Positions 1 to 9,894 of a stretch of DNA of 64,000 nucleotides are shown in pieces. The DNA lies in the NCBI GenBank assembly GCA_002077065.1, contig NAJO01000013.1, positions 868,001-932,000 on the forward strand, given 5' to 3'. Position 1 is the first letter of the stretch; every line of letters starts with the position of its first letter. A program made the translations under genes and the position numbers. Source of the stretch: Cryoendolithus antarcticus (lineage: Eukaryota > Ascomycota > Dothideomycetes > Cladosporiales > Cladosporiaceae). The notes beneath the pieces were generated by a model. The model searched no databases, was not told the DNA's origin, and saw only the letters and a program-made list of their open reading frames with translations.

Positions 1-57
1 TTCCTCGTCGCGGGCAACCCAGGCGCGGACGTTTTCGATGGATGGGTGGGACGACAT
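1..57 (-). CDS. 5' end of an unidentified gene, cut by the window edge
   Basis: Reading leftward from an ATG at 57-55, 19 codons stay open to the edge of the window; the peptide begins MSSHPSIENVRAW. It is too short to identify. I infer that it is a real start because the next gene on this strand (palB-like) ends at 588, leaving a promoter-sized gap, and because the residues look like an ordinary protein N-terminus. It could instead be a chance ATG. Neighbouring sequence to the left would settle it. Confidence 0.45.
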   Translation of the reverse strand, partial: MSSHPSIENVRAWVARDEE

Positions 58-587
58 GCTTCGGGGTTGGTTGAAGATGTGGAAGCTTGAGAGTTACGGA
101 GATCTGGTGGAAGAGATGGAGTGGTTCTCGGATGAGACACCGAAGGAACAGTACTCACGTTAGCAGAGGTGTATCTGCTGGCTGTAGGTAATGTTGCGCA
201 GGACATCTTGACTACCTCGACCGCACAGCGACTTGCGGCGACCACCAAGTCACGGCTGCCACCACATTGACAATGCAGCCGCTCTTGTCACACGCAGAGC
301 AATGCTTAACAGTAGTACTCCACCGTCCTGTGGCGTCCTCGAGCCCTGACTCATTGAGGTCTCAATCTCCATGTGTCCGATATCCTACTTGAACCATCTC
401 TGGGGTGCGTCCGGCGGGCTCTTGGAGTCAGTTGCTACTATATCGGGCTACAGTCGTGCTTTATTCAAGGCTGCAGCAAGGTGAATTTAGCAGATGATCT
501 CATGGAGGGTAAGATCCGATTCCATCTTGTCACAGGTGGACCTGGGTAAGCGTCTCATACTTCCATCGAAGCACAGCATGATCGGCC
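58..587. other. Intergenic, no gene recognised
   Basis: About 530 bases lie between the 3' end of the palB-like gene and the presumed start of the leftmost gene. The only open frames are short and overlap the palB 3' end in antisense. I see no RNA gene and no clear repeat. It probably holds the palB 3' UTR and the promoter of the edge gene. Confidence 0.5.
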
Positions 588-3308
588 CTACTCATCCCAG
601 GTCCTCCACGCACCCACATCTACAGCCCCGGGCTGATCAAGAAAGAGCTCCACGACAAACGTCTCCAGCTGCGAAGGCGCATACATCGTCTCCAGCACCA
701 GCCACAGATCTCCCATCCTTAGCATCTCAGGCCGCAGATCGATCTCAGGTGTCTGCACGCCACCAGCCGAGCCATCAGCAAAATCATCATCGCCAGACAC
801 AAGCAGCACTTGTTTACGTGACCCATGGCCTAGCTCGATGCCCAGCTTGATCATGGATGTAGACTTGGGTGATTGCTGGGCTGCGTTTGAAGCCTGAAAC
901 TGTCGCGCGACGCCATAGAGATTCACGAGGCGATGCGGGCGCAGGGGAGCGGCTAGTCTGGTGCTGCCTGGACCGAGCCTTGCTGGCCGCAATGGCATAC
1001 TCAGCCGTCCAGCACCGGCACGAGGTAGCAGTGCGATCTGCGCAGGTACCGTGGATTGCACGAGTAAGGTAAACTTGCTAAGCTGCTGCGGCTCGAAGGT
1101 GCTGCATATGATAGTATAGGTCCCTGCGTCCAAGTATCTAGTCTCGGCTAGACAACAACGGCGACGGTAGTCCTTGCTGTCCACCACGATGTCCTTGTTG
1201 CGGACTGATCGTATTCTTTGTCCCTTACCATGCACCAGCTTGATGTGTACGTTGAGATCTGGGTCACCGGCCTCGAGCAGTAAGCTCAATGCAGTCCTCT
1301 GTGTGACTAATATGGAGAACTGCGGATTAGTCGAGTATGCTTGGCTATGTGCATTGCCGCCTGCAGTGTCCTTGGTCCACGCACTGGACAATGTTTGAGA
1401 GTGCGGGTGGCGGTCGTGAGCCTCTTCCAACGTGAATGGCGAGTTGCTGAAAGCGCTGATGGTGAATGTGTGGTAGACCAAGGGCAGTTCCTGCGCACCC
1501 GGCACCACTGTAATCGAATTTTTAGCCTCGCAGGCATCAAGCTTGAGCAGTATTTGCGGACTATCGACAAAACAAGACTGCTCAATAACCGCATCGGGCA
1601 GTAGAACTCTACAACCGTCAGTGGAGAAGGACTGCAAGGAGATGAACCCATTGATATCGATCTCGTGGGGTCGCATGTTTGTGTCATCGCCATCATCGAC
1701 GTTGCGGAAATGTCTACATAGCAACACCCAGACCGTGCCAGACTCTTTTGGCGTGATTGAAAATTGCGGATGAGCTCTTAGACTACTGAATGCGCCACAT
1801 GCGACAGCAGGACCAGAGTGATCCCAAGCGAAGTGGACATCCTGTCTATGAGCGAAGAGGCCCGGATTCCAGTTGAGGTATATCGACTCGAAGTACTGGA
1901 TGACGTTGTCCAGATCCATCCAGAATGTGCCAGGTGAAAGCTGCTCATCGGCATTTAGTAAGTCTCTTGTGGACTGTACTGGCTCATCGTCATCCGTATC
2001 GATCAATGAAAGTAGTGCGAGTTCGTTCTCGCCTTGCTCAGTGCGGACCGTCTTTGACTCCTTGAAGCGTCCTCGCCAGCTAGTGCCTTCGCACCAGGGA
2101 TTCTTGATCAGGAATAGTCGTTGCCCATCGACCTCGCGCATGTCAATGACCGCATAGTCATGCTCACCCGCAAGACCGATCTCGCGTTCCGCGCGAGCTG
2201 AGATCTTGCCAGTACCCATTGTGACCATGACATCTCCGTAATTGAAGGCTGCTAGGGTCTTGCGCCAGAACACATCTGGCTCCAGATCATCTGACTGAAG
2301 GAAGACTTGTTCCGGGACCCAGCCAGTCAATATCCATAGATCCGTTCCGCTGTTGCTGCCCGGGAAGTCATATCCGCCACGCACTTTGAGATATGCCTTC
2401 TCCAGCAGGGCAGGCCAGAGTAGTCCGGGATTGTGGCGATCAACAACATGTATGACCCGACTGGTATTACTAGCCGGCAGTCGGTCATCAATCACCACCT
2501 TGCGATAACATCCGTTGAAGTTCAGTCGCACAATGTACTTGCCGTTTGCAGACATCATGGGTCGACCACTCTCATCATCGTAAGGATGTAACACCTGGCG
2601 CATGATTTTCGAGTGTCCTCGCTCTGCCCTCGCCACCCCAGCACAGATAGAAGCTACGACCGAACAGTCTGTAGCAGCGTCTTGCACAACATCGATCTTT
2701 CGACTTGCGCTCATCGACGGTCCGAGATCCGTTCGATTACCAGAGAACCATGTAGTTGGCGGCAATGCGTCGGCAGCTCGTCGCCAGCCATCAAAGACTT
2801 CATGTTGGAAGTCCGACAAGCCTAAGACAGCGCTGTCTGTGAACGGCTCCTCACCAGGTGCAAGTATGAACTCGTCAGGAGCGGGAGGCGTGGTCCAAGG
2901 TGGAAATTTGAACCCATTGAGCACGCTCGCCTTGAGCAGTAAAATATGCTCCTTCTTCGTGATCGTCCGAGAATTCTTGGGTTCGCGGAGCTGTCTGACT
3001 CTAGTCGCATCTGACACATCTAATACTGGCGTAGCAAGCACTCTGGATAGTACTCTACGGCCTGCAACGCTTCGCCAGTCCCGAGTCGTTTTGATCTTCT
3101 CAGCTTCATCAAGTAACTGCTCGAGGCGAGCATTGAGTTGTGTCTTTTCTACAGGATCCTTCGCAAGCTTCAGAGCTCTCATGGAGGTTTCCGCTGCTTT
3201 GATGGCGATCTCGAGAGCCTCATCGCGGGTCCTTGCAACTCCCAGGTCTGCTTCATGTTGAGTAACATTGTCTCTGAGTTGATCCAGATCGCGAGATGGC
3301 AGACTCAT
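588..3308 (-). CDS. palB: Calpain-like cysteine protease, PalB/Rim13 type
   Basis: A single-exon gene of 906 residues. The family cleaves the pH-response transcription factor PacC/Rim101 in the alkaline ambient-pH pathway, acting at ESCRT-III on endosomes. The N-terminal 75 residues are helical and look like an MIT domain, the part that binds ESCRT-III. The papain-like triad is visible: Cys215 in TDCSVVAS, His383 in GEHDYAV and Asn403 in KNPWCEGTSW. C2-like beta-rich modules follow. The length is close to the roughly 850 residues of Aspergillus PalB. I chose the Met at 3308 over an in-frame Met nine codons upstream because MSLPSRDLDQ leads straight into the MIT-like helix. The stop TAG is at 588-590. 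The gene is transcribed divergently from the small mitochondrial gene to its right. No disrupting change is seen. Confidence 0.9.
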   Translation of the reverse strand: MSLPSRDLDQLRDNVTQHEADLGVARTRDEALEIAIKAAETSMRALKLAKDPVEKTQLNARLEQLLDEAEKIKTTRDWRSVAGRRVLSRVLATPVLDVSDATRVRQLREPKNSRTITKKEHILLLKASVLNGFKFPPWTTPPAPDEFILAPGEEPFTDSAVLGLSDFQHEVFDGWRRAADALPPTTWFSGNRTDLGPSMSASRKIDVVQDAATDCSVVASICAGVARAERGHSKIMRQVLHPYDDESGRPMMSANGKYIVRLNFNGCYRKVVIDDRLPASNTSRVIHVVDRHNPGLLWPALLEKAYLKVRGGYDFPGSNSGTDLWILTGWVPEQVFLQSDDLEPDVFWRKTLAAFNYGDVMVTMGTGKISARAEREIGLAGEHDYAVIDMREVDGQRLFLIKNPWCEGTSWRGRFKESKTVRTEQGENELALLSLIDTDDDEPVQSTRDLLNADEQLSPGTFWMDLDNVIQYFESIYLNWNPGLFAHRQDVHFAWDHSGPAVACGAFSSLRAHPQFSITPKESGTVWVLLCRHFRNVDDGDDTNMRPHEIDINGFISLQSFSTDGCRVLLPDAVIEQSCFVDSPQILLKLDACEAKNSITVVPGAQELPLVYHTFTISAFSNSPFTLEEAHDRHPHSQTLSSAWTKDTAGGNAHSQAYSTNPQFSILVTQRTALSLLLEAGDPDLNVHIKLVHGKGQRIRSVRNKDIVVDSKDYRRRCCLAETRYLDAGTYTIICSTFEPQQLSKFTLLVQSTVPAQIALLPRAGAGRLSMPLRPARLGPGSTRLAAPLRPHRLVNLYGVARQFQASNAAQQSPKSTSMIKLGIELGHGSRKQVLLVSGDDDFADGSAGGVQTPEIDLRPEMLRMGDLWLVLETMYAPSQLETFVVELFLDQPGAVDVGAWRTWDE

Positions 3309-3663
3309 GGAGTGTTGATACCCCAACCTAAGCACAGTGTCTCCAGGCTAACGGCTTCTCCACCAAGATGGCGAGTTGATAGAGTCTGCTCCGTAGAAAG
3401 TAATCGAACGAAAGCGCATGCTCCAATACTCAACAGCCCAGCACATCGCTCTGGCAGACCTTCGTAATGTCTATACCGCCAAGACTCCTATCGACCACCC
3501 TTTCGTAACCTCACCCCATCAGTCAGCCTCGGCTCCACATAGGATAGCTCCGGCAACAGCTTATATGCGCGACATCACCACCACACAAATACTCCACTGA
3601 TCAATCACTTGGCTCAAATCCCCGCCTAGAACGCTTCCTACAATCATTGCGCGCACATCGATC
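3309..3663. other. Divergent promoter region, palB / mitochondrial protein
   Basis: About 355 bases separate two divergent start codons, so this stretch should carry both promoters. I saw no convincing named site and no gene in it. Confidence 0.45.
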
Positions 3664-4144
3664 ATGGCTTCCCGCATTCTCCGCCCCTCCCTCGTCCTCC
3701 GCCCCACCCCCCTCTCCCTCTCCACAGCCTCAGCCAGGACCTTCCGCACAACCTCCCAGCTACGCGCAGAGATCGTGCCGCCGCCGGTGCGGAAACCAGT
3801 GGGAGCTTTCCGGGGAACGTAAGGCCACCCATCATTTACCGGCGCATGCGACGGATGATTGGAGACAGGTGGCTGATACATCGGGAACAGCATCTTCGGC
3901 TTCCTCCTCGGCACAACACTAGCAGGCACTGGGCTATACTATTACGTGGTGGATGAGTATAAGGTGTCGAATGAGCTGTTGACGGAGGATGTATATGTAC
4001 GTTCAGGCTATCCCGTACCATGCCTGGGGATCAAATGAGTGCAGTGGAGGTTGCTAATTCTAGCTTTAGGCGCTACAAGGAGCCGTGCAGCGACTGGAGG
4101 GATATGTGCGGGGGCTTGAGGAGGATCTGAAGACGAGGAAATGA
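3664..4144 (+). CDS. Small mitochondrial single-pass membrane protein, function unknown
   Basis: Three exons, 3664-3818, 3891-3996 and 4070-4144, give 111 residues. Both introns have good borders (GTAAGG...ACAG and GTACGT...TTTAG), and the frame is kept through both. The first 35 residues are rich in Arg, Ser, Leu and Thr with no acid, as in a mitochondrial presequence. After PPPVRKPVGAFRG comes one hydrophobic helix (IFGFLLGTTLAGTGLYYYVV, about residues 53-72), then DEYKVSNELLTEDVY and an amphipathic coiled-coil-like tail ending in DLKTRK. The layout suggests an inner-membrane protein with a soluble helix. I recognise this as a type of small conserved fungal protein but cannot name a function. 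A 122-codon open frame on the other strand is rejected as a shadow. Confidence 0.78.
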
Positions 4145-4449
4145 GGGGGACTGAAGCAGGCAGAGCAATGAGGGAGACAGCTAGCAGAAAGCCGAAGCCG
4201 ACAACCCGCGCGAACGAGGGATCGGAACCAGACACTTCGGGGAGATCGAGCACGATGAAAGGGCGAGAATGGTGTGCCGGACTGAGTCGAGGAATTTCAC
4301 CTGTCAGCACTAGGAAGCAGACGCGCGTGTATGTACGATACCCACAATTAAAGCTCATATGCTCTCCCAGATTGCCGGAGACCGAATCGCATGAAAGCGC
4401 TGTACATGTTCTCTAAATCAAGCAGAAGTTTCACCATATCAGATATAGC
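4145..4449. other. Intergenic between convergent genes
   Basis: About 305 bases between two stop codons on opposite strands. It presumably holds both 3' UTRs. No gene or structural element was recognised. Confidence 0.4.
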
Positions 4450-5562
4450 TCATGCCTTGGCAGCCACATTCTCAGCAACCAGCTTAGTCTGCTCCGCAGC
4501 AGCAGCCACCTTCTCCGCGGCGATCTTCTGCAGCTTCGCAAGCTGCTCTTTCCGGATCATGCGCACATATCTGAACAGCAGCACGAATGCTAGCTCCAGG
4601 CGCTCCTTGGTCATCATAAGCAAACCCTGCACTAGCAGGCCCTTGAGTATCTGCGGTCCGATGCCTTTGAAGAGTCCGAGGGCGCCTTCGTGGTGGATGA
4701 TAAAGGCCATGACCTCGCCGAAGGATTTGAAAGGCTTGCCATTGCGGGCTGGTGGTGGTCGGGATTGGAGGCCAACTTTGGCGACGATGAGAGGTTGAGT
4801 GGCGATTGTGGCGAGGGATTTGGACATTGCGCCCAGTACTGCGTAGCTGTTAGTGCTTCTTCATAGGCTGTCTCGCCACATCAATCACTTACAAAATGCC
4901 TCATGCGCCCTCAAAATTTGCTTGCCCGGATAGATCACGTCCTTCAACCTCTGATACGCGCCATACGTGATCGCCGGGTTGACGACCAACACCAAGCTCG
5001 CCTTCAAACCCCTCCACAACCCACTATACCCATCTTCACTATCGATGACCTCCTTCGCAGTCGCCAGCAACCCCTTCTTATCGCCCTTCGGCTGCGTCTG
5101 TTGCCTTGTCGTCACGACCGCGATGGGGATCGTGAACAACTGTGCCAGAGCGCCTGCTACAGCTCCCAGAGCGAGCTCGACGGCTGTGTTGGGCGCGCTG
5201 GTGTTCTTTTGCACGCGTGTGAGGTAGAGCGTGCGCACTGTGGAGTACCAGTAGAAGTATGCGAAGTTCGTGCTTGCTACGCCTAGTAAGCTTCCGGCCA
5301 TGCCAGAGTAGAGGCCCATGATTCCCTCATCTTCGAGGATCGTCTGGATAGCATGGATTGTCCCGTTGTAGTGTCGGTCGTTGGTCGTTGTGGCGGAGCT
5401 GTCGTTCTCGGCGAGTTTGTTCGAGGAGTTGGGACGCTTTTTTATCTGGACTTGAAGTCGAGTCTTGACGATGTCGAGGGGGTAGACGAGAGAGTTTGCG
5501 AGGACTGCGCCGGTGGAGCCTGCTATGGCGAGACCCCAGGGTGGGATCTCGGCTTTCGACAT
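4450..5562 (-). CDS. ANT1: Peroxisomal adenine nucleotide carrier, Ant1/PMP47 type
   Basis: Two exons, 4893-5562 and 4450-4838, give 352 residues. The intron has GTAAGT and CAG borders, and the splice joins HEAF to LLGAMSKSLAT in frame. It is a mitochondrial-carrier-family protein with three repeats of about 100 residues: signatures YPLDIVKTRLQ, then the degenerate IPIAVVTTRQQ, then QPLIVAKVGLQ. Degenerate second and third signatures are typical of the peroxisomal PMP47/Ant1 branch, which brings ATP into peroxisomes and exchanges it for AMP so that medium-chain fatty acids can be activated. The C-terminal 40 residues are a Lys/Glu/Ala-rich helix (VRMIRKEQLAKLQKIAAEKV), an extension after the last membrane segment. 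The acyl-CoA dehydrogenase at 9895-11187 is also a fatty-acid gene, but there is no operon logic here. Confidence 0.87.
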
Positions 5563-6241
5563 GGCTGCGATAGGAAGTCTAGTCGTTCAGCAAAGGGTAG
5601 GACCTGAGAAGGATGAGGTGGACAGATAGGTGCTGAAGTGGGCCGCTGAGGTGGCAACTGGATTACGTCGAGAGCATAGCTATAACTAAGAGGTGTCGAT
5701 ATTACCTGCAAGACGGGCACGATGGTCTAGATGGCGCAAATGTCGTCTGTTGAAGCTCTCCAATGTTGCAAGCCACGATGTCGTCGGCTTGCATCTTGGA
5801 CCTCGGCAGCACAGGCCGATGTTGCCCGCGTCCGGTCACTCTTTCCCTGTACATCGTTGACACCTTCTGCACATCTGCAATGCATCCTATCGCAAATCGC
5901 CTTTCAAACCGGAATGGATGAAGCCCGCTACCGTACACTGTCTACCCGTTACAAGACTTGACATAACGTCGCCGTCGTTCGACCGCCTTCTAACATAGAG
6001 GCTCGTGATCGCGCACAGCCACAGCGGCGACATCCCGCAGACAAAGAGCTGTAAGTGAGGTATGACGTCCACGTGGAACAGTGGGGCAGTGTAGGCGTCG
6101 TAATACACCTTGGGTTGTGTACGGATTGTTGATGACTGCCGCAAGTATAGTCCAAGTCACTAGGTCTCTCACTTGAGCTCTCGTCTCCCAAGTCATAGCA
6201 CACAGCGCACGTCCTATCACCTTTGCATTCAGCCCGCGGCA
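5563..6241. other. Divergent promoter region, ANT1-like / WW-domain gene
   Basis: About 680 bases between two divergent starts. A 193-codon minus-strand frame (5949-6530) runs into the WW gene in antisense; it shows no family feature and was rejected. No RNA gene seen. Confidence 0.45.
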
Positions 6242-7198
6242 ATGGCCTCACATCAACAGATCCCCACCGACGCCCCACCTTCCTACGACTCGATAGCCTC
6301 CCAACCCTCAGGCTCTTCTCGCCCGTCACACCACACTGGCGGCTCCTCACTCGAAGTCCCCTCTTCCTCCCCCTCCCACAGCGCAAATGGCATTCCAATC
6401 TCCTCGCGCCGCTCAATGGAAGACGAGCACCGCCCCCTCCCCAAAGGCTGGGTCCGCAGCTTTGACCCCGAGACAACCCACCAGTTCTTCGTAGACACCA
6501 CATCCGATCCTCCACGATCGATCTGGACACACCCGTACGACGACGACGAGTACCTCCGCACGCTCTCCTCCGAGCAGCGCGAGCGCATAGAGCAGGAGAG
6601 CCTTAAATACCCCGGCGGCCAGCCAAGCAAAGCAGATATAATGCACGACCACACCGACGAAGAGGACATCTCATCACCCACCTCCGAGCTCCCACCCCGA
6701 CCCGAAGGCAAAGGCAAAGGCAAAGTCTCCTTCGGGCGGAAAATGAAAGACAAACTCACCGGCACAACCTACGAAGAACGACAACGCCAGCGCGCCGCGC
6801 GCGAAGAAGAAGAACGAAGACTCTACGCCCAGCACCTCAAAATCCGACAAGCGATGGCCAAAGCGCTCGAGACTGGCCAACCGCAACTCGTGGGTAAAGA
6901 CAAGAACGGCGAGGACATGTGGCTCACGCCTCCGCCGCAGACTCAACCAGGGCAGAGTCAGTTCCATGCTGGACGGCAAGGCTACCCGGGACGGCAGGGG
7001 TATTACAGCCCGTATGGGTATGGTGGAGGAGGGCTGTATGCGCCGCCGGGGATGTACGCGAGGCCTATGGGGCCTTATCGCAGGCCTTATGGCGGTGGGT
7101 TTGGAGGGGGGATGGGGCTGCCCATTGGGTTAGGCATGGGTGCGGGGTTGCTGGGTGGTGGGTTGCTTGGAGGTGCTATGTTGGGGGGTGGGTTCTAG
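6242..7198 (+). CDS. WW-domain protein with glycine-rich C-terminus
   Basis: One exon, 318 residues. The first 60 residues are Ser/Pro-rich and include a PPSYDS motif. A WW domain spans about residues 65-100: LPKGWVRSF opens it, FFVDTT sits in the middle, and IWTHP supplies the second Trp and the Pro. A charged linker with an EGKGKGKVSFGRKMKDKL basic stretch follows, then a highly charged helix with EERQRQRAAREEEERRLYAQ. The last 70 residues are Gly/Tyr/Met-rich and end in hydrophobic GLLGGGLLGGAMLGGGF. WW domains bind proline motifs, so an adaptor role is likely, perhaps at membranes; this is inference. I started at the ATG at 6242 because it follows a purine-rich CGGCA context and gives a normal N-terminus; an upstream in-frame ATG at 6173 would add 23 unlikely residues. 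Confidence 0.85.
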   Translation: MASHQQIPTDAPPSYDSIASQPSGSSRPSHHTGGSSLEVPSSSPSHSANGIPISSRRSMEDEHRPLPKGWVRSFDPETTHQFFVDTTSDPPRSIWTHPYDDDEYLRTLSSEQRERIEQESLKYPGGQPSKADIMHDHTDEEDISSPTSELPPRPEGKGKGKVSFGRKMKDKLTGTTYEERQRQRAAREEEERRLYAQHLKIRQAMAKALETGQPQLVGKDKNGEDMWLTPPPQTQPGQSQFHAGRQGYPGRQGYYSPYGYGGGGLYAPPGMYARPMGPYRRPYGGGFGGGMGLPIGLGMGAGLLGGGLLGGAMLGGGF

Positions 7199-7645
7199 GC
7201 ATGTCGTTCGATGATACATGTAGTCAAGACACGGAGAAGTCATCGACCTGGCCCTCGAGAAGTAAGTGGTTGACGGTAAGAGTCTTGATTCTACTCTTCT
7301 CGGGATCAGAAAATCTCTCTGCTGCTGTGTTATGTACCGTGGATGTAATTGTGCGATCGCAACGCACTTGAGAAAGCATCGTTCTCGCGCATGGCAGCTC
7401 GATGTAGCGAAGAGTGGAGTCCGAGGCACTCGCAACATCGCGCCCTGATTTACGTACGCTCAGATGAGAAGCCCTCGGCGATTGGGTCGCTCGGCATGGG
7501 GGAAGAGCGAAGTGAGAGAAAAGACATGTAGCAAATAATAATCCAAATTCTCATACCAACGCCACCCACCGCCAACCATATCATCCTCTACACTCTACAT
7601 CATGCCCGTCTCCCCGTTGCCCTCCCCTCCATCCTCAACACAATT
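7199..7645. other. Intergenic between convergent genes
   Basis: About 450 bases between the WW-protein stop and the PDI stop on the opposite strand. It probably contains both 3' UTRs. Short open frames here have no recognisable features. Confidence 0.4.
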
Positions 7646-9363
7646 CTACAACTCATCATGATGATCCGCCGCCTCATCATCATCGATAACACTCTCCTTC
7701 ACCACGCTCGCAGCCTCCTTAACAGCACTCTTGACCTTCTCCCCAACCCCGCCAGCAGCCTCAGATGCCGCCTTCGTAGCAGCAGCAGCCTGATGCGGCA
7801 TACCCTCAGTCTCCACGCTCTCAGTCTCAGCCGCCTCACCACCGACATCAATTCCGAAGCTTCCATTATCGCGGATAAAAGCCGCCAAATCCTCGATCGT
7901 GCGGGAGCCGCTGTAATCCACCGGCGCGGTTTTGGAGCCAGCTTTGAAGAGCTTGATAGTAGGGAACCCCTGAATCTCATCGGGAACATCATTGGCTGTT
8001 GCGTCGACTTTGGCGATGACTACTTTATCGCTGTGCGGCTTGAACATCTCTGCTAGCTGATCGTATTTCGGCGCCAAAGACTTGCAGTGTCCGCACCAAG
8101 GAGCGTAGAACTCGAGGAGAACGTCTTTGTCATTGTCGATTACGACGTCTTGGTAGTTCTTCGCTACTACGACCGTGACGGGACCCTCCTGCTTCTCTGG
8201 GATCGGCTCGGACTTGACGCTTGGCTCGACTTTGCCGGCGACGAAGTCTGCGATGAAGGCGCCGATTGACTTGGCGGAGAGGTCTTTTGCGGAGCCTTGC
8301 TTCGAGTAGGGGAACTTCTGGTTCTTGACCGTGTCCTGGATGGCGAAGGCGGGCCAGTTGCCGGCTTCGAGGTTCAGGTTGCCGGCGTGTTGGCCGAAGG
8401 CTTTGGCGTCGATGGTGGCGAAGTTTACTTTGCCCTTGTGGGCTTCGGCGACGGACTTGAGGTCTTTGGAGAGGGACTCGCGCTCCTCAGGGGTCTCAGC
8501 AAAGATGTAGGCGAGGGGGATGCCGGCCTGCGAGCGTTGTCAATATCGCTGTCGCCACGATCATGTAGTGCAAGTCAAACTCACAGCCATGTACCCAGCA
8601 TACGTCTCTGGCCCAACCTCACCGATCAACGGCGTCGACGCAGTCTTCGCAAACTCCGAGATCGTCTCCTTCGTAAACCCCTCCGAGAACACATTCTTCC
8701 CCTCATCGAAAGTCTTGTACAACACGATACTCGGCTGCTTCACGCCCTCAGCCGCCGCCAGAGTCAAATCACTCGTCGCACCAAACAAGAAGTTATCCCT
8801 CAACTCCTCCGCAACCTCTTCGAACGTCGCGTTGGAGCTCTTATCATCCGCGCCAAAGTACCCCACAAGCACAACCTTATCCGCAGTCTTGAACTCCTCC
8901 AGCGCATCGCCGCTCCCGAGCACACTGACAGCCGGCAGCGCCTGCTTGATCATGTAGGAAATGATCGCAGGCGCCTTTCGTGGGCCAGAGTACGGCTGCA
9001 CATTCTCAGCGCCGCGGAAGACTTTCAGCGTTGGGTAGCCCTCGACCCCGAAGTCTTGGCAGAGGTCTTGGTTCTCGGTGCAGTCGATTTTGGCGAGGGC
9101 GATGGACTTTTCTTTTAGAGAGGTGGCGGCTTCTTCGTATTCGGGGGCGAGGGCTTTGCAGTGGCCGCACCAGGGGGCGAAGACTGGGTGAGGTTGTTAG
9201 TTGAATGTGGGGGTTTGAGGAGAGAACGAAGGTGGGCCGTACACTCTGCGAGCACGAGATCGTGGTCCTCGACGAAAGACTTGAAGGTATCCTTTGTAAG
9301 ATCGTGGACATCGCTGGCAGTGGCCAGGGCAGCCAATGCCGCCAATCCGAATGCGGTCCTCAT
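7646..9363 (-). CDS. PDI1: Protein disulfide isomerase, ER lumen
   Basis: Three exons, 9243-9363, 8585-9183 and 7646-8527, give 533 residues. The first intron splits the codon before the first active site, and splicing restores AEFFAPWCGHCKAL. The protein starts with a signal peptide (MRTAFGLAALAALATAS). It has thioredoxin-fold a, b, b' and a' domains; the active sites are CGHC near residues 48-51 and again in FYAPWCGHCKSL near residue 390. It ends with an acidic/Ala-rich tail and the ER retention signal HDEL at 7649-7660. The family forms and rearranges disulfides in secreted proteins. The second intron (8528-8584, GTGAGT...GCAG) joins GYMA to AGIPLAYIF. Codon use on the complementary strand creates a 273-codon antisense frame (8297-9118), which is a shadow. 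The organisation matches fungal PdiA; identity is very secure. Confidence 0.96.
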
Positions 9364-9894
9364 GCTGGCAATTTACTGCGGACAGGGGATGTGATGAGGT
9401 AGATGTTCGATATTGCTATGGAATGTCGAGAAGATCAACTTCTTGCGACAAGGGAGGATGTAATGGAAGAGAAGAGATGTAGTATAATCGAGCAGTCTAT
9501 TCACAGGAGTGCATGCTCACAAATCCGTCTCGAGTTGCGCACGTGCCATCAGGGTCTTGACAGCTGTTGCGAGCAGCATGTGGAGGCGCCGCACTTCAGC
9601 TGGCCACCTTGCACTCGCAGGCACACAAAGAGAGCCAACTACTCCAAGCTGCACGGAATCGCACACACATGTCTGCATTGGGACGACAGCATCTGCGATG
9701 ATATTGCCAGCTTCTGTATCAAAACACTTCTGATGGATAAGACCGCCAAACTGCCTCGCGCGACTCTGCGGTAGTGAGCTCGTGCAACCTCGAGCAGCCT
9801 CAGGATATGCCAGTGTGCTAGAGGACGTTCAAGGTAGTGTAGATCTCGTCTCTTCGCCTTGAGCATCCAGCGTCTGTTTGACTGTAATTGTCTC
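9364..9894. other. PDI promoter and acyl-CoA dehydrogenase 3' region
   Basis: About 530 bases upstream of PDI and downstream of the acyl-CoA dehydrogenase. A CACGTG hexamer lies at 9540-9545, but its role is unknown. A 123-codon plus-strand frame here has no family features. Confidence 0.4.

Noticed and set aside
2602..3261. 219-codon plus-strand open frame
   Set aside because: Antisense to the palB MIT and calpain regions, which are clearly coding on the other strand.
3561..3929. 122-codon minus-strand open frame
   Set aside because: Opposite the small mitochondrial gene, which has consistent splice sites and a presequence plus membrane helix on the plus strand.
5949..6530. 193-codon minus-strand open frame
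   Set aside because: Overlaps the WW-domain gene in antisense, no recognisable motif.
8297..9118. 273-codon plus-strand open frame
   Set aside because: Antisense shadow of the PDI exons produced by codon bias.
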